Shown: positions 43,944 to 53,141 of the stretch, piece after piece
Numbering within the stretch: position 1 is the stretch's first letter
Layout: each line of letters opens with the position of its first letter
From: Rhodobacterales bacterium
Lineage (GTDB): Bacteria; Pseudomonadota; Alphaproteobacteria; Rhodobacterales; Rhodobacteraceae
Assembly: GCA_021155205.1 (NCBI GenBank)
Contig: JAJNPS010000015.1
Location: 62,001-126,000 of the forward strand
Direction of reading: 5' to 3'
DNA length: 64,000 nucleotides
Position numbers and translations under genes: made by a program
The notes under the pieces: generated by a model
The model's input: only the letters and a program-made list of their open reading frames with translations
Databases searched by the model: none
Told to the model about the DNA's origin: nothing

Positions 43944-44189
43944 TCACCTCATCGCCGCCTGCATCAGTGCCTCGGCCCCCTGCGCCAGCAGGAACGCCGC
44001 CACCCCGTAAACCCCGATCCAGATGCGCTTTTCCAACCGCTCAAGGGCCGCATCGATCTGCGTCAACCGATAGTCGAGCGCGGTCCAGCGTTCCTGCATG
44101 ACCCGCTCGTTCGCCTCGATCCGCGCCGTCGCCGCATCGAAACTGTCATAAAGGAACCGCGACCCTGCCGCGTCGCGCGGCGCGGTCAT
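43944..44189 (-). CDS. GTA g3.1/g3.5: small head formation protein (rcc01685-type)
   Basis: 81 residues from ATG 44189, overlapping the portal gene stop in ATGA. It has a coiled-coil part (ARIEANERVMQERWTALDYR) and one C-terminal membrane helix (IWIGVYGVAAFLLAQGAEAL). It matches the small gene between portal and protease in Rhodobacter GTA clusters, reported as needed for head formation. A longer frame upstream is a shadow of the portal gene. Confidence 0.85.
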   Translation of the reverse strand: MTAPRDAAGSRFLYDSFDAATARIEANERVMQERWTALDYRLTQIDAALERLEKRIWIGVYGVAAFLLAQGAEALMQAAMR

Positions 44190-45361
44190 GCGTCCTCCGC
44201 AAGACGCGGCAGACCCAGCAGCATCCGCTTTTCGCCGGTCGTCAGAAACGCCGCCGCCCCGACCCGCGCCCATTGCTGGTCGCGCTCCTGCGCCAGCGCC
44301 GGGATCTGGTCCAGATCGACCCTGATCTCCGCCGCATGCCCCGCAAACGACGCCATCCAATGGGACAGGTCCGCCAGCACCTTGGTCGCCAGCGGCAGCA
44401 CCGTCAGCCGATAGAACGCCCGGTTCGCCTCCTGATAATTGGCATAGGTCGCATCCCCGGGAATCCCGATCAGCATCGGCGGCACCCCGAAGGCGATCGC
44501 GATCTCGCGCGCCGACGCCTCCTTGGTCTTCTGGAACTCCATGTCGGAAGGCGAGAACCCCATCGGCTTCCAGTCAAGGCCGCCTTCGAGCAGCATCGGA
44601 CGCCCCGCATTGCGCGCGCCCTGGTGATGCGCCTCCATCTCGCCGACCAGCCGGTCATACTGGTCCGAACTCAAGGCGCCCTGCCCGTCCGCCCCCTTGA
44701 AGACAATCGCCCCCGAAGGCCGCGCCGCATTGTCCAGCAAGGCCTTGGACCAGGCACTCGCCGATCCATGCACGTCCAAAGCCACCGCCGCCGCCTGCAG
44801 GGGCGAGAACCCATAGTGATCGTCCTGCGGATGAAAGCTCTTGAAATGGCAGATCGGCTGCAGCGGCCCTTTCATGTCGAACCGATGCGTGCGCCCCGCG
44901 ACCGTGTAGTCATAGGCCACCGGCCAACCATCCCCGCCCGGCACCACGTTCATCCGGTCTGACCGTAGCACATGCAACTCGCCCGGCAGCGTCCCCGCGC
45001 CCGGCACCGCCTCGACATAGGCGTTCCCCGCCAGCAGCAGATAGCCATACAGCGCCTCGAACAGTTCCGCCTTTCCCTGCGCCCCGTTCGGCCGCTGGAT
45101 CAGGTCCAGCAAGGGATGGGTTTCATACCGTCGTTCCGCGTCCTGGCAGATCAGCGGCAAGGCTGCCGCCGCCTCCGCAATCACCTTGACCGCCCGGAAC
45201 CCGATGGGATTGCCAAGGAAGCCCGTCTTGGTCAGCGAGACCGTATCGCGCGGCGACCAGGCCACGCGGCCAGACGACCCCCAGGCCACCACGCGCCCCG
45301 TCGCCGACGCCTTTTGCTCGGGCACGGACACCTCCGCGCGCCGCAAGAAATCAAACACCAT
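44186..45361 (-). CDS. GTA g3: portal protein
   Basis: 391 residues from ATG 45361 (MVFDFLRRAEV). HK97-type portal, equivalent to GTA gp3, forming the DNA entry ring of the head. Typical parts are GFRAVKVIAEAAAALPLI, LLAGNAYVEAVPG, GFSPLQAAAVALDVH and EIAIAFGVPPMLIG. A 19-codon upstream extension is possible but looks unlike the family. Confidence 0.94.
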   Translation of the reverse strand: MVFDFLRRAEVSVPEQKASATGRVVAWGSSGRVAWSPRDTVSLTKTGFLGNPIGFRAVKVIAEAAAALPLICQDAERRYETHPLLDLIQRPNGAQGKAELFEALYGYLLLAGNAYVEAVPGAGTLPGELHVLRSDRMNVVPGGDGWPVAYDYTVAGRTHRFDMKGPLQPICHFKSFHPQDDHYGFSPLQAAAVALDVHGSASAWSKALLDNAARPSGAIVFKGADGQGALSSDQYDRLVGEMEAHHQGARNAGRPMLLEGGLDWKPMGFSPSDMEFQKTKEASAREIAIAFGVPPMLIGIPGDATYANYQEANRAFYRLTVLPLATKVLADLSHWMASFAGHAAEIRVDLDQIPALAQERDQQWARVGAAAFLTTGEKRMLLGLPRLAEDA

Positions 45362-45463
45362 CTCGGATCGCTCCCATGTTTCGCCGGGCAATAAGGCGCC
45401 CTTCCGGCGCCGCGCCATCGCGCGATACCTCGGTCTATCGCCGTAAATCTGAACGTGATCAGG

Positions 45464-46810
45464 CTAGTAGAGGCCACGCACCTGCGGTCGCCAATGCGCC
45501 TCGGACGGCGCAATGATCAGATCGGTCAGCGCCCAGACCAGCGCGTCCATCCGGTCCGGGCTCCCTTTGCCGAGAAAGCCGGCTGCCGTCATCTGGCACA
45601 TCTCGGCCTCCAGCTTAATCAAACCCCGCACATGCGACACGCGGCCTTGCTCATAGAGCGCCGCCACCGGCTCGGCCCGGATCGCCTTGCTGCGCGTCGC
45701 CGTCACCTTGCGGTAAGGCACCAGCGCATCGACCTGCCGCAGCACCGTCTCCACCAGGTCGCCGCCCTGGTTGACCTCGGCCACCAGCCGGTCCGCCTTG
45801 TGGCGTGCCATTGCCGCAATCGCCGCCCGCGCCCATTGATCCGCAGACACGCCCTGTACGGACGCATCCTCCAGGACCACCGCGCGCCAGTTCTGCGGCG
45901 ACCCTTCGGTCACAGCCCCCACGACCACGATCCCGCAGGTGTCCGATGTCTTCGTCGATGTCACCGGCGGGTCGATCGCCACCACGATCCGGCTGAACTC
46001 CGGCAGCTTGTCCACCCGTCCCGCCTCGATCCGGGCCGTTGTCCACAACGCACCCTCGACATCCTCGACCAGCAACCCTTCCAGCTCCTGCTGCCCCAAC
46101 CGCGTCCCGGCATAGCGTGCCTGCACCTCGGTCAGGAACGACTTCGCCAGATAGGCCCGGTTGGCTTCCGTTGGCGCATGGGTGATCACCGTCGAGGGGT
46201 TCTTCAGGATTGCCTTCAGCACGCCCACATTCTTCGGCGTCGTCGTCACCACCTGCCGGGGATTATCCCCCAGCCGCAGCGCGAACTGCAGCATGTCCCA
46301 CGCCTCCTCGGCCCGCTTCCATTTCGCCAGCTCATCCACCCAGGCCGCATCGAACTGCGGCCCCCGCAAGGATTCCGGCTCATGCGCCGAGAAAAGCTGC
46401 GCCACCGCCCCGTTCGGCCAGACCAGCCGCTTGCGCCCCGCTTCCCAGACCGGCATCCGGTCCGGCGGCGAACAGGCGAGGATCCCGCTTTCTCCGAACA
46501 CCATCACCTCACGCGCCTGCTCGATGGTTTCACCGACCAGCGCTACCCGCCGTGACCTTCCGGCATCAATCGGCAGCGCGCCCTCCACCTCGGCCCGCAC
46601 CCATTCCGCCCCGGCCCGCGTCTTGCCAGCCCCGCGCCCGCCCATGATCACCCAGGACTTCCAGACCCCCTGCGGCGGCACCTGATGCGGCAGCGCCCAG
46701 AACTCGAATATCCAGGGCAGCGACAACAGCGCGTTGTCGCTCAGGCCCCCCAGGAACGCATCGACCTCATCCTGCGTCGCGGAGGCGAGCCAGGCGCTTC
46801 CCGATCTCAT
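45464..46810 (-). CDS. GTA g2: terminase large subunit
   Basis: About 448 residues from ATG 46810 (an in-frame start at 46882 would add 24). ATPase plus nuclease that packages about 4 kb of host DNA by headful filling in GTAs. Walker A is GGRGAGKT (residues 57-64), Walker B is FDAAWVDELAKW, and the nuclease part has VVAIDPP and the later DRMDALVWAL with acidic residues. The gene start overlaps the end of g1. Intact. Confidence 0.95.
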   Translation of the reverse strand: MRSGSAWLASATQDEVDAFLGGLSDNALLSLPWIFEFWALPHQVPPQGVWKSWVIMGGRGAGKTRAGAEWVRAEVEGALPIDAGRSRRVALVGETIEQAREVMVFGESGILACSPPDRMPVWEAGRKRLVWPNGAVAQLFSAHEPESLRGPQFDAAWVDELAKWKRAEEAWDMLQFALRLGDNPRQVVTTTPKNVGVLKAILKNPSTVITHAPTEANRAYLAKSFLTEVQARYAGTRLGQQELEGLLVEDVEGALWTTARIEAGRVDKLPEFSRIVVAIDPPVTSTKTSDTCGIVVVGAVTEGSPQNWRAVVLEDASVQGVSADQWARAAIAAMARHKADRLVAEVNQGGDLVETVLRQVDALVPYRKVTATRSKAIRAEPVAALYEQGRVSHVRGLIKLEAEMCQMTAAGFLGKGSPDRMDALVWALTDLIIAPSEAHWRPQVRGLY

Positions 46811-47084
46811 CCCGCGCGGTGCCAAAGTCGAGCGCCTGGGATCCGACGGCTCCGGTCGCTTGTCTGCGGAGTTTTTCAACACGGGTCCTTTCTTCCATTA
46901 CCAGTTCGAACGCGGCCTTCAGGTCCCTGACTGCCACCGTGGCCGTCTTGGCATCGCCATAGGCACCTTCACGCAGCTTCCGGATCGCACGGGCCAGCTC
47001 CTCGGCCGTTTCACGAAACATCTGTTCCGTTTCCGCCTGCAGATCGACAGGCGGTTCCTCTCCTGCGGAGAATTTGATTGTCAT
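46767..47084 (-). CDS. GTA g1: small terminase subunit
   Basis: 105 residues from ATG 47084 (MTIKFSAGEEPPVDLQ). Mostly helical with a long coiled-coil-like core (AETEQMFRETAEELARAIRK), fitting GTA gp1, shown in R. capsulatus to act as a TerS with lost sequence-specific DNA recognition. First gene of the GTA operon; a promoter and a CtrA motif lie upstream. Confidence 0.87.
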   Translation of the reverse strand: MTIKFSAGEEPPVDLQAETEQMFRETAEELARAIRKLREGAYGDAKTATVAVRDLKAAFELVMEERTRVEKLRRQATGAVGSQALDFGTARDEIGKRLARLRDAG

Positions 47085-47186
47085 ATGTTGGTGCACCCGC
47101 CTCATGCTGCCCGCACGAGAGAAAAGGAAAAGCGGCATCGGGGTCGCCCCCAAGGCCGCTTGCCCACTTCTTCTAGCATGCCGTAA

Positions 47187-47215
47187 TCACTACCTTGGAC
47201 CGCGCGCAAAGTCAA
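47187..47215 (-). promoter_or_regulatory. Candidate sigma-70 promoter of the GTA operon
   Basis: On the minus strand TTGACT (47210-47215) and TAGTGA (47187-47192) are separated by exactly 17 bp, about 100 bp before g1. The -10 is weak, which fits a promoter needing an activator such as GafA or CtrA. Prediction only. Confidence 0.5.
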
Positions 47216-47256
47216 GCGCAAAATCGTTCAGTATCAGATGGTTACGGGTCGGTGCG

Positions 47257-47272
47257 TTAACCGCCTGTTAAC
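47257..47272. promoter_or_regulatory. CtrA binding motif upstream of the GTA operon
   Basis: TTAACCGCCTGTTAAC is an exact match to the full CtrA site TTAA-N7-TTAAC. It lies between the mltG stop and the GTA promoter, about 40 bp upstream of the -35 box. CtrA is the cell-cycle regulator known to be required for GTA production in R. capsulatus. In other species the effect on the structural operon is thought to be indirect. Confidence 0.6.
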
Positions 47273-47278
47273 CCGCGC

Positions 47279-48460
47279 CTACTCGCCCTGCACGCCCGTC
47301 GCCCCCGCTTCACCGCGTGCCGCCTCGATGGCGCGCCATTTCGCGACGTTCTCGTTATGCGCCGCCAGCGTTTCGGCAAAGGCATGGCCGCCGGTGCCGT
47401 CCGCCACAAAGAACAGGTATTTCGTCGTTGCCGGTTTCAGCGCGGCCTCGATGGACAGCCTGCCCGGATTGGCGATCGGCGTGGGCGGCAGCCCGTCGAT
47501 CACATAGGTGTTCCAGGGCGTCTCGCGGCGCAGCTCGCTTTGCCGCAGGCCCCGGCCCAGCACCCCTTCCCCCTTCGTGACCCCATAGATCACCGTTGGA
47601 TCGGTCTGCAGCCGCATCCCTTGCCGCAGCCGGTTCACAAACACGCTTGCCACCTGCGGACGCTCTTCGGGGATGCCGGTTTCCTTTTCCACGATGGAGG
47701 CCATTATCAACGCCTCTTCGGGGGTCGCATAGGGCAATCCCTCGTCGCGCTCGGCCCAGGCTTTGGCCAGCACCTCTGCCTGCCTCTGCGTCATCTCGGC
47801 GATCAGCGCGGCACGATCAGCCCCCCGATCCACCTCATAGCTGTCAGGCGACAGGCTGCCTTCGGGCGGCACAGTCTCGACAACGCCTGTCAGGAAATCC
47901 GCACGTTTCAGCGCATCGACCACCTGCCAGCTTGTCACGCCCTCGGCCAGCGTCACGCGCCAGCGCAGGTCCGGCTCTTGCGCCACGTCCAGATACGCTG
48001 CAGGGACCGCCTCGGTCGCGGGGTCGAATTTGACGACTTCGGTATAGCGTTGCGTCGCCGGATCAAGTTCGCGCAGCACGACATCCACGGAACTGACCCC
48101 GATGCGAAAGTTGACTTCGCGCCCGCAGGTCGACTGACCCGATGTCGTCAGGACCTCAAGGACCGACGCCATGGACGCACCCGCCGGCAACAGGTACGAT
48201 CCGAACTTCAGCCCCCCTGCCTTGTCCGAATACTCGGCTCCGATCCGAAAAATCCGCGCATCCGACACCGCCCCTTGCGTTTCCAGCGTGCGGCTGACCG
48301 CACTCAGGCTGTCGCCCTTTTCCACGCGAAAGCAGATCGGCTCCGCCAGCGGCCCCGCGCCATTGAACTCCTTGCGCCCCCAGGCAAGGACGCCCGCCGC
48401 GACCACCAGCAGGACGATGAACATCGTCAGCGCGTTCGACGCGACCGATCGCCACATCAT
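47279..48460 (-). CDS. mltG: Endolytic transglycosylase MltG
   Basis: 393-residue inner-membrane lytic transglycosylase that cuts nascent glycan strands and so sets their length. One N-terminal membrane helix (ALTMFIVLLVVAAGVLAWG, about residues 9-27), a LysM-like part, and the YceG domain with IVEKETGIPEERPQVASVF, containing the catalytic Glu, and LQTDPTVIYG. It overlaps fabF by ATGA; fabF-mltG pairing is common in alphaproteobacteria. Confidence 0.95.
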   Translation of the reverse strand: MMWRSVASNALTMFIVLLVVAAGVLAWGRKEFNGAGPLAEPICFRVEKGDSLSAVSRTLETQGAVSDARIFRIGAEYSDKAGGLKFGSYLLPAGASMASVLEVLTTSGQSTCGREVNFRIGVSSVDVVLRELDPATQRYTEVVKFDPATEAVPAAYLDVAQEPDLRWRVTLAEGVTSWQVVDALKRADFLTGVVETVPPEGSLSPDSYEVDRGADRAALIAEMTQRQAEVLAKAWAERDEGLPYATPEEALIMASIVEKETGIPEERPQVASVFVNRLRQGMRLQTDPTVIYGVTKGEGVLGRGLRQSELRRETPWNTYVIDGLPPTPIANPGRLSIEAALKPATTKYLFFVADGTGGHAFAETLAAHNENVAKWRAIEAARGEAGATGVQGE

Positions 48461-49719
48461 CCCGCCACCTTGCCAAGGACCAGCGACGCATTCGTCCCGC
48501 CAAACCCGAACGAGTTCGACAGTGCCATGTCGATCCGGCGTTTGACGGCCCTGTTCGCCGCAAGGTCCAGCTTCGGGGCCACCGCCGGCGTGTCGAGGTT
48601 GATCGTCGGCGGTGCCACCTGATCACGGATCGCCAACACGCAGAAGATCGCCTCCACCGCCCCCGCCGCCCCCAGAAGGTGCCCGATGCTGGATTTGGTG
48701 GAACTCATCGTGGCCTTGGCCGCCGCATCACCCAAAAGACGCTCCACCGCGCCAAGTTCGATGGTATCGGCCATCGTCGATGTGCCATGCGCGTTGATGT
48801 AGTCAATCGCCGCCGGTGCCAGCCCGGCCCGCTTCAATGCCATCTGCATCGACCGATATCCGCCCTCGCCATCCTCGGACGGGGCAGTGATGTGGTGCGC
48901 GTCGCCCGACAGGCCATAGCCCAGCACTTCGGCATATATCTTTGCCCCCCGCGCGCGCGCATGCTCATACTCCTCCAGCACCACCACGCCCGCACCCTCG
49001 CCCATCACGAACCCGTCGCGGTCCGCGTCATAGGGACGGCTCGCCTTGGTCGGGTCATCGGCCCGACCCGTTGACAGCGCCTTGCAGGCGTTGAACCCGG
49101 CAATCCCGATCTCGCAGATCGGGCTTTCCGCCCCGCCCGCAATCATCACATCGGCATCGTCCCACTGGATCAGCCTTGCCGCATCGCCGATGGCATGGGC
49201 ACCCGTCGAGCAGGCCGTCACGACCGAATGGTTCGGCCCCTTGAACCCGAACCGGATGCTGACCTGGCCCGAAATCAGGTTGATCAACGCGCCCGGAATG
49301 AAGAACGGGCTGACCCGCTTTGGCCCCTTGTCCCTGATCAGCAGCGCAGTCTCCGCGATCGAGGACAACCCCCCGATCCCGGACCCGATCATCACCCCGG
49401 TCCTGCACCGCGCCGCCTCGTCGGTCGGCTCCCAGCCGGAATCCCTGACCGCCTGCACCGCCGCCGCCATGCCGTAGATGATGAAATCATCGACCTTGCG
49501 CTGGTCTTTCGGCTCCATCCAGTCGTCGGGGTTGAAGGTGCCGTCCGACCCGTCGCCGCGCGGAATCTCGCAGGCGTATTGCGTGACGACATTCACCGGA
49601 TCGAACCGCGTGATCGGTCCTGCGCCGGACTGCCCCGACAAGAGCTTTGCCCAGGTGTCCTCGACCCCGCACGCCAGCGGCGTGACCATCCCCAACCCCG
49701 TGATCACCACACGCCGCAT
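48457..49719 (-). CDS. fabF: 3-oxoacyl-[acyl-carrier-protein] synthase II
   Basis: Condensing enzyme that elongates acyl-ACP, 420 residues. The catalytic Cys is in VTACSTGAHA, the two His are in NAHGTST and SSIGHLLGAAG, and GFGGTNASLV is at the C-terminus. ATG 49719 (MRRVVITGLGMVTPL) is the family start; the longer frame upstream is Arg-rich and not homologous-looking. Usually acpP lies directly upstream; here a ureohydrolase gene lies between them. Confidence 0.96.
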   Translation of the reverse strand: MRRVVITGLGMVTPLACGVEDTWAKLLSGQSGAGPITRFDPVNVVTQYACEIPRGDGSDGTFNPDDWMEPKDQRKVDDFIIYGMAAAVQAVRDSGWEPTDEAARCRTGVMIGSGIGGLSSIAETALLIRDKGPKRVSPFFIPGALINLISGQVSIRFGFKGPNHSVVTACSTGAHAIGDAARLIQWDDADVMIAGGAESPICEIGIAGFNACKALSTGRADDPTKASRPYDADRDGFVMGEGAGVVVLEEYEHARARGAKIYAEVLGYGLSGDAHHITAPSEDGEGGYRSMQMALKRAGLAPAAIDYINAHGTSTMADTIELGAVERLLGDAAAKATMSSTKSSIGHLLGAAGAVEAIFCVLAIRDQVAPPTINLDTPAVAPKLDLAANRAVKRRIDMALSNSFGFGGTNASLVLGKVAG

Positions 49720-49849
49720 GCACGCCCTCCGGGTCCCGACCTGAACTTGCCGCCCCTGATACACGCGCCCCCGGAACCGCGCAACCAATGGCCGCGCGCC
49801 CCGGCGATTGCCGCCCCGTCCCCCAGACGCCACCTTGGAACGGCGCCGG

Positions 49850-50866
49850 TCAGCGTGCGATCCCCCGTGCTATCACGCCCAGAACAGCCGCCAGCAATTG
49901 CGCCGCCGTTGTGGCCCCCAGCCCGTCCACGTCGCGATCCGGCATGAACTCCACCATGTCGAACCCCGCGATATGCGCCTTTTCCGCCACCGCCCCGATC
50001 AGCTCCAGCACCTGCCAATAGCCCAGCCCCCCCGCCGTCCGCCCGATCACCGCCGGCATGACTGCAGGGTCCAGCGCGTCGACATCCAGGCAGATGATGA
50101 CCTCAGCGCCGTCGGGGATCAGATCCACCGCCCGCCAGACGCCCGACCGTGCCACCTCGCCCCCCGGCACGAACTGCACGCCCCAGGCCAGCGCATCGGC
50201 AAGGTCGCCTTCGCGCGCCGATCCGATGCCGCGGCTGCCGACTTGCACGATCCTTTCGACATGGGCCATTTCCGACGCTCGCCGCATGGTCGACGACAAC
50301 CCCAGCCGCTCGCCCTGCACGTCGTCGCGCCAGTCGATATGGGCGTCGATCTGCAGCACCGTGAACCGCCGCCCGCGCGCGCCAAAGGCCTCCAGCATCG
50401 GGATCGGGAGGCTGTCGTCGCCGCCGATCAGGACGGGCACCGCGCCTTTGTCGAGGATCTGGCTGACCGCGCCGAAAATCCGTGCGCGGTTGCCTGCGGC
50501 ATCGCCCTCGTCCTGCGGCAGATCGCCTGCATCGACCGCCTCGACCCCTTGCGGCAATACCGGCCCGCCCAGGTCGAAATTCACATGTGCCGCATTGGCC
50601 GCATAGCTCGCCCCCGCCGCCCGGATCGCAGCAGGCCCCCCCGCACAGTAGAACCCGACCGACGGATAAGGCGTGCAGCCATCCGCCCCGATCAGCGCGA
50701 TGGGGGCTGTCAGGCGGCTCAGGTCGCGACAGCGCGGCAGACCGAGGAAGGTGTCCACCGTCCCGGAGCCGAACATTGTTCCCAGTGTCGCCCTCGTCTC
50801 CACGCTGCCCTCTTGACCCAGCCTTTGCGCCAGCTTGCGGGCAACCGGCAGGTCAGGACAAGGCAC
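49850..50866 (-). CDS. Agmatinase/arginase family ureohydrolase
   Basis: 338-residue manganese ureohydrolase of the agmatinase branch. The metal-binding motifs are DAHIDWRD and DVDALDPAVMP; the first motif, normally GGDHS, reads GGDDSLPIP, so a metal-ligand His is Asp. Substrates of this branch include agmatine, guanidinobutyrate and other guanidino compounds; the altered ligand may change metal or substrate use. A start at ATG 50776 would shorten it by 30 residues. It interrupts the acpP-fabF neighbourhood and is unrelated to fatty acid synthesis. Confidence 0.85.
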   Translation of the reverse strand: MPCPDLPVARKLAQRLGQEGSVETRATLGTMFGSGTVDTFLGLPRCRDLSRLTAPIALIGADGCTPYPSVGFYCAGGPAAIRAAGASYAANAAHVNFDLGGPVLPQGVEAVDAGDLPQDEGDAAGNRARIFGAVSQILDKGAVPVLIGGDDSLPIPMLEAFGARGRRFTVLQIDAHIDWRDDVQGERLGLSSTMRRASEMAHVERIVQVGSRGIGSAREGDLADALAWGVQFVPGGEVARSGVWRAVDLIPDGAEVIICLDVDALDPAVMPAVIGRTAGGLGYWQVLELIGAVAEKAHIAGFDMVEFMPDRDVDGLGATTAAQLLAAVLGVIARGIAR

Positions 50867-50998
50867 TCCTCCGTATCCGTGCCACCCGGCGGCAAGGGAC
50901 CGCCGGTCGCTGGGCGGCAGACCGCAGGCGCCGCCGCAAATGCAGAACGGCGCCCCTCGGGACGCCGTTGTGACCGGGGCCGGTTTGATCTTCGGGGA

Positions 50999-51232
50999 TC
51001 AGGCGGCTTCAGAGATGAACTTGACCGCATCGCCAAAGGTCTGGATGGTTTCGGCGGCGTCATCGGGGATCTCGATGCCGAACTCTTCTTCGAACGCCAT
51101 CACCAGTTCCACGGTGTCAAGGCTGTCCGCGCCAAGATCGTCGATGAACGAGGCGTTCTCGGTCACTTTGTCCTCTTCGACGCCCAGATGCTCGACGACG
51201 ATCTTCTTCACACGGGTCGCGATGTCGCTCAT
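50999..51232 (-). CDS. acpP: Acyl carrier protein
   Basis: 77-residue acidic ACP, carrier of growing acyl chains. The phosphopantetheine attachment Ser is residue 37 in GADSLDTVELV. ATG 51232 (MSDIATRVKKIV) follows an AGAGGA ribosome site. It is in line with fabG and fabD upstream, the usual gene order, but is separated from fabF by the ureohydrolase gene. Confidence 0.97.
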   Translation of the reverse strand: MSDIATRVKKIVVEHLGVEEDKVTENASFIDDLGADSLDTVELVMAFEEEFGIEIPDDAAETIQTFGDAVKFISEAA

Positions 51233-51401
51233 TTTCAATCCTCTGTGGTTGACGGGCCTTTAACCCGCTCTCTCGTGACGCGACCGACGACAGGGACGTT
51301 CGCCTGCCACGGTTTCGCAGCGCCTATAGCAAGGCCGATGCGCCATGGCAAACGCTTTCCAAACGGGATCGGCGGCAAGGTGCATGGGCGGAAACCCTGC
51401 C

Positions 51402-52139
51402 TCAGACCATATCCATGCCGCCGTTCACATGCAACGTCGCCCCGGTGACATAGGACGCCTCCGCCGAGGCCAGATACAGCACCGCCGCCGCAATTTCGGC
51501 AGGCTGTCCCATCCGCCCGGCGGGGACCGCGCCCAGGATCGCCGCCCTCTGCGCGTCGGACAACTTGTCGGTCATCGCTGTCGCGATGAAGCCCGGCGCG
51601 ACGGCATTCACCGTGATCCCCCGGCTTGCCACCTCGGCCGCCAGCGACTTCGACATCCCCACCATCCCGGCCTTCGACGCCGCATAGTTCACCTGCCCCG
51701 CATTGCCTGTGGTGCCCACGACGGAACTGATGTTCACGATCCGCCCCCAGCGCGCCTTCATCATCCCCCGGATCGCGGCCCGGCACAGCCGGAATGTCGC
51801 GGTCAGATTCACGTCGATGACCTGTGCCCAATCCTCATCCGACATCCGCATGGCGAGGCCGTCCTTGGTGATCCCCGCGTTGTTGACGAGGATATCCACC
51901 GACCCCATCGCCTCGACGGCCCGCTTCACCAGACCCTCGACTTCATCGGGTACCGACAGGTTGCAGGGAAGGACATGCGCCCGCCCGCCAAGGTCCGCCG
52001 CAAGCACCTGCAAAGGCTCCACCCGCGTGCCAGACAGCCCGACCGTCGCCCCCGCCCCATGCAAGACGCGCGCGATCTCCGCGCCGATGCCGCCCGAGGC
52101 CCCCGTGACCAGCGCGCTTTTCCCTTTCAGATCAAACAT
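51402..52139 (-). CDS. fabG: 3-oxoacyl-[acyl-carrier-protein] reductase
   Basis: 245-residue NADPH-dependent short-chain dehydrogenase reducing 3-oxoacyl-ACP. The Rossmann motif is TGASGGIGAEIARVL, NNAGIT is present, and the catalytic Ser-Tyr-Lys are in INISSVVG and VNYAASKAGM. It overlaps fabD by 8 bp. Confidence 0.97.
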   Translation of the reverse strand: MFDLKGKSALVTGASGGIGAEIARVLHGAGATVGLSGTRVEPLQVLAADLGGRAHVLPCNLSVPDEVEGLVKRAVEAMGSVDILVNNAGITKDGLAMRMSDEDWAQVIDVNLTATFRLCRAAIRGMMKARWGRIVNISSVVGTTGNAGQVNYAASKAGMVGMSKSLAAEVASRGITVNAVAPGFIATAMTDKLSDAQRAAILGAVPAGRMGQPAEIAAAVLYLASAEASYVTGATLHVNGGMDMV

Positions 52140-53073
52140 GTGCCACTTCCTTTGCCGACTTCACATCCTCCGGCGTGCCGACCGCCCGCGTTACCGCGCC
52201 CTCGGTGATCCGCTTGATCATGCCCGACAACGCCTTGCCTGCGCCGATCTCCCAATACTCGGTCACGCCCGCACCCTGCATCCAGAGGACACTTTCCCGC
52301 CAGCGCACCGATCCCGTGACCTGCGCCACCAGCAAGGCCCTTATCCGATCCGGTTCCGTCACGGCCTCGGCCCGGACATTTACCACCACGGGCAACGCAG
52401 GCGCCGAAATCACCACCCCCGCCAGCGCCTCGGACATCACCGCCGCCGCAGGCTGCATCAAGGCGCAGTGGAACGGGGCCGACACCGGCAGCAGCAGCGC
52501 CCGTTTCGCCCCCCGCGCCTTGGCGATTTCCAGCGCCCGCTCCACCGCCTCGCGGTGCCCCGACACCACCACCTGCATCGGGTCATTGTCATTGGCCGCC
52601 TGGCAGACCTGACCTTGTGCCGCCTCGGCCGCCACTTCCGTCGCCGTCGCAAAATCCAAGCCCAGCAATGCCGCCATCGCGCCCACGCCGACCGGCACCG
52701 CCTCCTGCATCGCCTTGCCGCGAATGCGCAAAAGCCGCGCCGTGTCCGCCAGCCCCAGCGACCCCACCGCACAGAGCGCCGAATATTCGCCCAGGCTGTG
52801 ACCGGCGACAAAGCTGGCCATGTCCAGCCCCAGCCCCTCGGCCTCCAGCGCGCGCAGGGCCGCCATCGACGTCGCCATCAGCGCCGGCTGCGCGTTCTGC
52901 GTCATGGTCAGGGTCTCCTGATCCCCCTCCCAGATCAGCCGCGACAGCTTTTCGCCCAAGGCGTCATCGACCTCGTCGAACACCGCCCGCGCCGCCGGAT
53001 AGGCCTCGGCCAGCGCCCGGCCCATCCCCAGGGTCTGGGCACCCTGGCCCGGAAACACAAACGCGCGGCTCAT
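52132..53073 (-). CDS. fabD: Malonyl-CoA:ACP transacylase
   Basis: 313 residues from ATG 53073 (MSRAFVFPGQGAQ). Loads malonyl groups on ACP. The active-site Ser is in GHSLGEYSAL, the catalytic His in PVSAPFHCALM, and QNAQPALMATS is typical. The frame continues upstream but is not homologous-looking. Divergent from rpsF (about 200 bp). Confidence 0.96.
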   Translation of the reverse strand: MSRAFVFPGQGAQTLGMGRALAEAYPAARAVFDEVDDALGEKLSRLIWEGDQETLTMTQNAQPALMATSMAALRALEAEGLGLDMASFVAGHSLGEYSALCAVGSLGLADTARLLRIRGKAMQEAVPVGVGAMAALLGLDFATATEVAAEAAQGQVCQAANDNDPMQVVVSGHREAVERALEIAKARGAKRALLLPVSAPFHCALMQPAAAVMSEALAGVVISAPALPVVVNVRAEAVTEPDRIRALLVAQVTGSVRWRESVLWMQGAGVTEYWEIGAGKALSGMIKRITEGAVTRAVGTPEDVKSAKEVAHV

Positions 53074-53141
53074 CGCGATCTCTCCCATCTGTCCCGTTTC
53101 GGCATAGCTTGCCCGACAGCCTCGCGCAATCGTGCAGCGGC

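Noticed and set aside
32801..47084. Ordinary prophage
   Set aside because: No integrase, repressor, replication or lysis genes, no attachment repeats, and gene order and sizes equal those of the Rhodobacter GTA.
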